From Methanoculleus chikugoensis (GTDB taxonomy: Archaea; Halobacteriota; Methanomicrobia; Methanomicrobiales; Methanoculleaceae): 64,000 bases of DNA. A model generated the notes under the pieces. That model ran no database searches. It saw only the letters and a program-made list of their open reading frames with translations, and was not told the DNA's origin. The stretch is from contig NZ_AP019781.1 of the NCBI RefSeq assembly GCF_019669965.1, forward strand, positions 2,295,092-2,359,091, written 5' to 3'. This document shows positions 60,669 to 64,000 of the stretch, in pieces (the first letter of the stretch is position 1; every line of letters begins with the position of its first letter). A program made the translations under genes and the position numbers.

Positions 60669-61148
60669 CGCTGGGAAGATAACGCGTCCCCGCCGTCGGG
60701 TTTCAAGAAATTTCCCGGCGCACCCCCCCGCCCCAGTAATTCACTCGTTTCGGCGCCCGACACCGAGCAATGCGGCCTCGTACAATACGGCAACGAGGAG
60801 TTGGCAGCACTCGAAGACCGGACTTCGCACCTTGCGGTGCTCGAGCTCTGTTCCTGACGGAACATCGCACTTCGCACCTGATGGTGCTCACGCTCCTGCC
60901 TTTCGGCCAGTCGCACTTCGCGGCTTCGCGATCTTCGCGTGAGACCGTATTGGTATCTTCGCTCATCAACTCACGCGAAGGCGCGAAGAACGCGAAGGAC
61001 GATGGATGGAACATCCGGAGTTTGAGCAACCGTTAGGTTGCGAAGGGAAGTCGATGGTTTGACCCCTTGAAAACTATCTCAGCCATTTTAGCGAAGTACT
61101 GTGCCCCGAACCGCGGGGTTGATGACGACATCTGGCCAATTACATCCC
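60669..61148. repeat. Hairpin-rich intergenic repeat, copy 5 (largest)
   Basis: 480 bases with a chain of short stems: GCACC-ttgc-GGTGC (60827-60840), GTTCC-tgac-GGAAC (60850-60863), GCACC-tgat-GGTGC (60874-60887), CTGCC-tttc-GGCCAG (60896-60910), CTTCGCGGCTTCGCG (60916-60930), ACTCACGCGAAG (60969-60980) and GCAACC-gtta-GGTTGC (61026-61041). Segments recur at copies 1-4. No gene supported. Confidence 0.7.
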
Positions 61149-61451
61149 ATGCAGCACGAAACGGTCAGACTGACCGGAAAAGACGCCGACGGGTACGTCA
61201 TACCCCTCGGCCCGGTGAACCTCGTGGCGGTGGTGACGGATGCGGGGATGGTCGGTTGCGGTGCGTTCGACGTCGACGCGCTTGAAAGGTTCGGCTACCC
61301 CGCGGCGCGTGTCAAACCCGCAGGAGGCGCATCCTCGATCGAGACCGTCGAGGATCTCCTCCGCGGCGAGATCAAGGGGGCGAACAGGCATGCAGAGGAG
61401 CGCGGCGTCGCCGTCGGCATGACCGGGCGCGAGGCGCTCGACCGGCTTTAG
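61149..61451 (+). CDS. DUF1805 family protein
   Basis: 100 aa. QHETVRLTGKDADGYVIPLG, PVNLVAVVTDAGMVGCGAFD, VDALERFGYPAARVKP and TVEDLLRGEIKGANRHAEER match DUF1805 (YunC-like). Small alpha/beta protein, role unknown. ATG 61149; a longer frame to 61101 has no support. T8 terminator tract at 61473-61480. Confidence 0.85.
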   Translation: MQHETVRLTGKDADGYVIPLGPVNLVAVVTDAGMVGCGAFDVDALERFGYPAARVKPAGGASSIETVEDLLRGEIKGANRHAEERGVAVGMTGREALDRL

Positions 61452-61472
61452 AACGCCCGGTCAGTCTCCCCG

Positions 61473-61480
61473 CTTTTTTT
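61473..61480 (+). terminator. T8 tract after DUF1805
   Basis: Eight T following a GC-rich CTCCCCGC, 22 bases after the stop: the usual archaeal U-tract terminator. Confidence 0.5.
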
Positions 61481-61568
61481 TCAATACATCTTTCTGCTTT
61501 CCGCCCATCCTCTCCCCGCTCCGCTCAACCCATAGTATCAAATACAGGATGCGCAACAAAGGCTGCTC

Positions 61569-62084
61569 ATGAGACGGGGGCCTATCTCCACCGGGACGGC
61601 GACGATCTTCGCCGTCGTCATCGCCGCAGTGATGATGACCGCCGTAGCCGCTGTTCTTCTCCCGCCCGGCGAGACGGCGGGGATCACGGTCCCGGGGCGC
61701 TCCTCCGCCTCCCCGGTGGAGGCCGTCGCCGGTTATAACGGGACATCGGTGATATGGATTGCTGCGGACGCCGTCAACCTCACGGAGTGCCGGGTCTACC
61801 TCACCGACCCGGAAGGAGTGCTCCATAACGTGGATGCCGCAGTCCTCAGAAACACAACCCCCGCTGACGGCCGGGCCGCATACATCTTCTACCTCCCCGT
61901 CGACGGCCGCTCCGGCTACTGGATCACCGACGAGCCCGACCTCGTCTTTACGACGGCCCACCACCCCGGCGTCCGGCCGTTCTCACCCGGCGGCGACTGG
62001 CGGGTCGTCGTCTACGATCGGTTGCTCAGGAAAAACAGGGTTGACCGGGTCGTCCCGATCAGCGGACCTTCGTCCCCGGCCTGA
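61569..62084 (+). CDS. Pilin-like or single-span exported protein
   Basis: 171 aa. Starts RRGPISTGTATIFAVVIAAV with a hydrophobic stretch (about 10-32), resembling class III signal peptides of archaeal pilin-like proteins, then a beta-rich outer domain (VIWIAADAVNLTECRVYLTD, FYLPVDGRSGYWITDEPDLV). Not assigned to a defined family. Its last 26 bases overlap the end of metG on the other strand. Confidence 0.6.
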   Translation: MRRGPISTGTATIFAVVIAAVMMTAVAAVLLPPGETAGITVPGRSSASPVEAVAGYNGTSVIWIAADAVNLTECRVYLTDPEGVLHNVDAAVLRNTTPADGRAAYIFYLPVDGRSGYWITDEPDLVFTTAHHPGVRPFSPGGDWRVVVYDRLLRKNRVDRVVPISGPSSPA

Positions 62085-64000
62085 CCGGGCGGAGAGGAAC
62101 CAGGAGGGAGGCCTCGTCGCCGGCGGCGAGGATCATCCCCCGGCTCTCGACGCCGAAGATCTTCGCCGGGGCGAGGTTCGCGATCAGCGCGACGTCCTTG
62201 CCCACCAGTTCGTCGGGGGCGTAGAACTGTGCGATCCCGCTGACCACCTGCCGCTTCTCGCTGCCGAGGTCGACGACGAGTTTGTAGAGCTTCTTCGAGC
62301 CCTTGATCGGCTCGGCCGAGACGACCTTCGCGATCCGGATGTCAAGGGTTGCGAACTCATCGATCGAGACGGTCGGCATCTTCGGTGCAGCCGCCTCCTT
62401 CGCCCTCTCCACCCGCAGATTAAGGGTCGCCTCAAGGGCGGCGACCTGATCCTTCTCGACCTTCGTAAAGAGCGTGGTGGGTTTTTCAAGCGCCCGTGCC
62501 CTCACCGGCTCCGTGGCCTCGGCAATCGGGTGATCCGCAATATCGTCTTCGTAGCCGAGCATCGTCCAGGCCCGCTGCATCGACTCGGGCATGAGCGGCT
62601 CGAAGACGAGGGCGAGCGCTTTCACGATCTGGAGACAGTCGGCGATCACCTGCTGTGCCGCCGCCCGGTCCTCCTTGATCAGTTTCCAGGGGGCGTTGTT
62701 CTGGATGTAGCCGTTCCCGTACGACGCGAGCGCCATCATCGCATCGACGGCGTTCTTGAAGTCGTAGTCCCGCATCAGACCGTCGACAGCGGCGAGCGAC
62801 CGCTCGATCTCCTCGACGACCTCCGGCCGCGGAGCGAGATCGGGCACGCCGGCAAACTCCTTCTCGGCGAAGTACATCGTCCGGTAGATGAAGTTCCCGA
62901 GCGTCCCGACGATCTCGTTGTTCACCCGCTCGGCGTAGACCTTCCAGGAGAAGTCGAGCTCCTTCGTGTGGTTTGTGTAGGAGAGGAGGTAGTAGCGGAG
63001 GTAGTCCGCCGGAAGGCCCTGGTCGAGGTAGTCGTCGTTCGTCCAGACGACGTAGCCGCGGGACTTCGAGAACTTCCGCCCCTCGATCGTGACCATGCCG
63101 CTCGCGACCACCGCGTGCGGGAGGCCGTAGCCCGCCCCTTTGAGGAGCGCCGGCCAGAAGATGCAGTGGTGGTAGATGATGTCCCCGCCGATGAAGTGCG
63201 CAACACGGGTCTCGTCGCCGCACCAGTAGTCCTTCCAGTCGGCACCGGCAGCCTCTGCCCACTCCTTCGTGAACGATATGTAGCCGATCGGCGCGTCGAC
63301 CCAGACGTAGACGACGAGGTCGTCACGGCCCGGGAACTTGACGCCCCAGTCGAGCGTCCGGGTGATGCACCAGTCGTGCAGGAGTTCCTTCACCCACCCG
63401 AGCGCGTAGTTCCGGGCGGTGGACGTGCCTTTGAGGTTCGGGAGATACTCGAGGAGGAACTCCCGGAACGCCGAGAGCCTGAAGAAGTAATGCTCCTGCT
63501 CGCGGTACTCCGCCTTCCCGCCGCAGACCTTGCAGACCGCGTCCTTGATCTCGCCGGGCTCCAGGTGCTGCCCGCACCCCTGGTCGCACTCGTCGCCCCG
63601 GGCGACCGCTCCGCAATGCGGGCAGATCCCCTCCACGTAGCGGTCGGGGAGGAAGCGCTCGCACTCCGGGCAGTAACTCTGGCTGACGGTCTCTGCGTAG
63701 ACGTAGCCGTTTTCGATGAGCCGTTCGACGATCGAGCGGGTGGTCTCCTGGTTCGTGGCATCGTCGGTCATCCCGAACCGGTCGAAGACGACCTCCATCC
63801 GGCGGAACGTCTCGTAGAAGTGCTCGTGATACCGCTCCGAGAGGGCGCGGGGGGTCGAGCCCTCCTGCTCGGCGCTGATCACGATCGGCGTTCCGTGGTT
63901 GTCGGAACCGCATATAAAGACGACCTCCTCCCCGGACCGGCGCATATACCGGACGTAAAAATCCGCCGGCACGTAGGTCCGCAGGTGCCCGATATGGCAG
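62059..64000 (-). CDS. metG: Methionyl-tRNA synthetase (start outside window)
   Basis: About 646 residues visible; N-terminus cut. The frame continues past base 63972 to the window end, with HIGH motif readable as CHIGHLRTYVP. Zinc knuckles (CPECERFLPDRYVEGICPHC in parts; CDQGCGQHL; CKVCGG), KMSKS-like KFSKSRGY, anticodon domain, and a C-terminal tRNA-binding OB fold (TLDIRIAKVVSAEPIKGSKK, VSGIAQFYAPDELVGK). Charges tRNA-Met and initiator tRNA. Confidence 0.97.
   Translation of the reverse strand, partial: CHIGHLRTYVPADFYVRYMRRSGEEVVFICGSDNHGTPIVISAEQEGSTPRALSERYHEHFYETFRRMEVVFDRFGMTDDATNQETTRSIVERLIENGYVYAETVSQSYCPECERFLPDRYVEGICPHCGAVARGDECDQGCGQHLEPGEIKDAVCKVCGGKAEYREQEHYFFRLSAFREFLLEYLPNLKGTSTARNYALGWVKELLHDWCITRTLDWGVKFPGRDDLVVYVWVDAPIGYISFTKEWAEAAGADWKDYWCGDETRVAHFIGGDIIYHHCIFWPALLKGAGYGLPHAVVASGMVTIEGRKFSKSRGYVVWTNDDYLDQGLPADYLRYYLLSYTNHTKELDFSWKVYAERVNNEIVGTLGNFIYRTMYFAEKEFAGVPDLAPRPEVVEEIERSLAAVDGLMRDYDFKNAVDAMMALASYGNGYIQNNAPWKLIKEDRAAAQQVIADCLQIVKALALVFEPLMPESMQRAWTMLGYEDDIADHPIAEATEPVRARALEKPTTLFTKVEKDQVAALEATLNLRVERAKEAAAPKMPTVSIDEFATLDIRIAKVVSAEPIKGSKKLYKLVVDLGSEKRQVVSGIAQFYAPDELVGKDVALIANLAPAKIFGVESRGMILAAGDEASLLVPLRPVRPGTKVR

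Overview
The window is a dense, GC-rich archaeal chromosome segment. Evidence for Archaea: ribosomal proteins L21e, L31e, L39e and S19e, L18a/LX, Rpo4 (RpoF), aIF6, aIF1, SRP54, alpha-prefoldin, RNase P Rpp21, Pus10, TrmY and TATA-box promoters. DUF473, DUF371 and DUF5611 proteins, a cobyric acid synthase and a B12-type ribonucleotide reductase fit a methanogen. Bacterial-type mutS/mutL and exonuclease VII (xseA/xseB) alongside these point to Methanomicrobiales, probably Methanoculleus or a close relative. That assignment is inference from gene content and codon use; no marker for methanogenesis itself lies in the window.

Layout. 1-3034: end of mutS and complete mutL, overlapping. 3510-5012: two exported or anchored proteins on the minus strand (PsbP-like; Lon-type S16 protease). 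5364-10781: a tight plus-strand operon of a FecB-type lipoprotein, FecCD permease, ATPase, a SAM methyltransferase and a radical-SAM protein whose C-terminal half looks like part of a substrate-binding protein. This is the best candidate for an undescribed system, possibly uptake plus chemical processing of a metal chelate. 10800-13137: a second methyltransferase and a MATE exporter. 13333-23924: a long minus-strand series of translation, RNA modification and protein targeting genes (hemK-like, ksgA, DUF655, rpoF, rpl21e, pus10, trmY, ffh, ftsY, pfdA, rplX, eif6, rpl31e, rpl39e, PP-loop protein, PDCD5, rps19e, YhbY, rnp4). 23996-33904: purN, CNNM/CorC-type protein, sugar-phosphate isomerase-like protein, xseAB, a soluble PAS histidine kinase, DUF371, zinc-finger protein, thioredoxin, FKBP, Hsp20 and a CBS plus ParB/SerK-like protein.

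34256-37314: two large, poorly known membrane proteins. 37424-43438: sugar nucleotidyltransferase, two small Cys-rich proteins, an RHH-like protein, aIF1, B12-dependent ribonucleotide reductase and the divergent cobyric acid synthase. 43635-49865: a type IV pilus/type II secretion-like assembly locus (two TadC/GspF membrane proteins, one ATPase, an accessory protein and a divergent prepilin peptidase) with no evident pilin beside it. 49872-57241: hisI, PIN-ATPase-KH protein, leuS, DUF5611, PAC2-family protein, DUF473 and a tRNA-Arg(TCT). 57578-60668: a redox cassette (flavodoxin-ferredoxin EFR1 type, Nudix NADH pyrophosphatase, FMN reductase, TetR regulator) with strong palindromes in front of it. 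61149-64000: DUF1805, a pilin-like protein and most of metG.

Non-coding structure: five intergenic regions (about 5.06, 30.2, 43.5, 55.3 and 60.8 kb) share a mosaic of small hairpins with 3-5 nt loops and recurring words, which behaves like a dispersed repeat family. No rRNA, CRISPR array or intact insertion sequence was seen.
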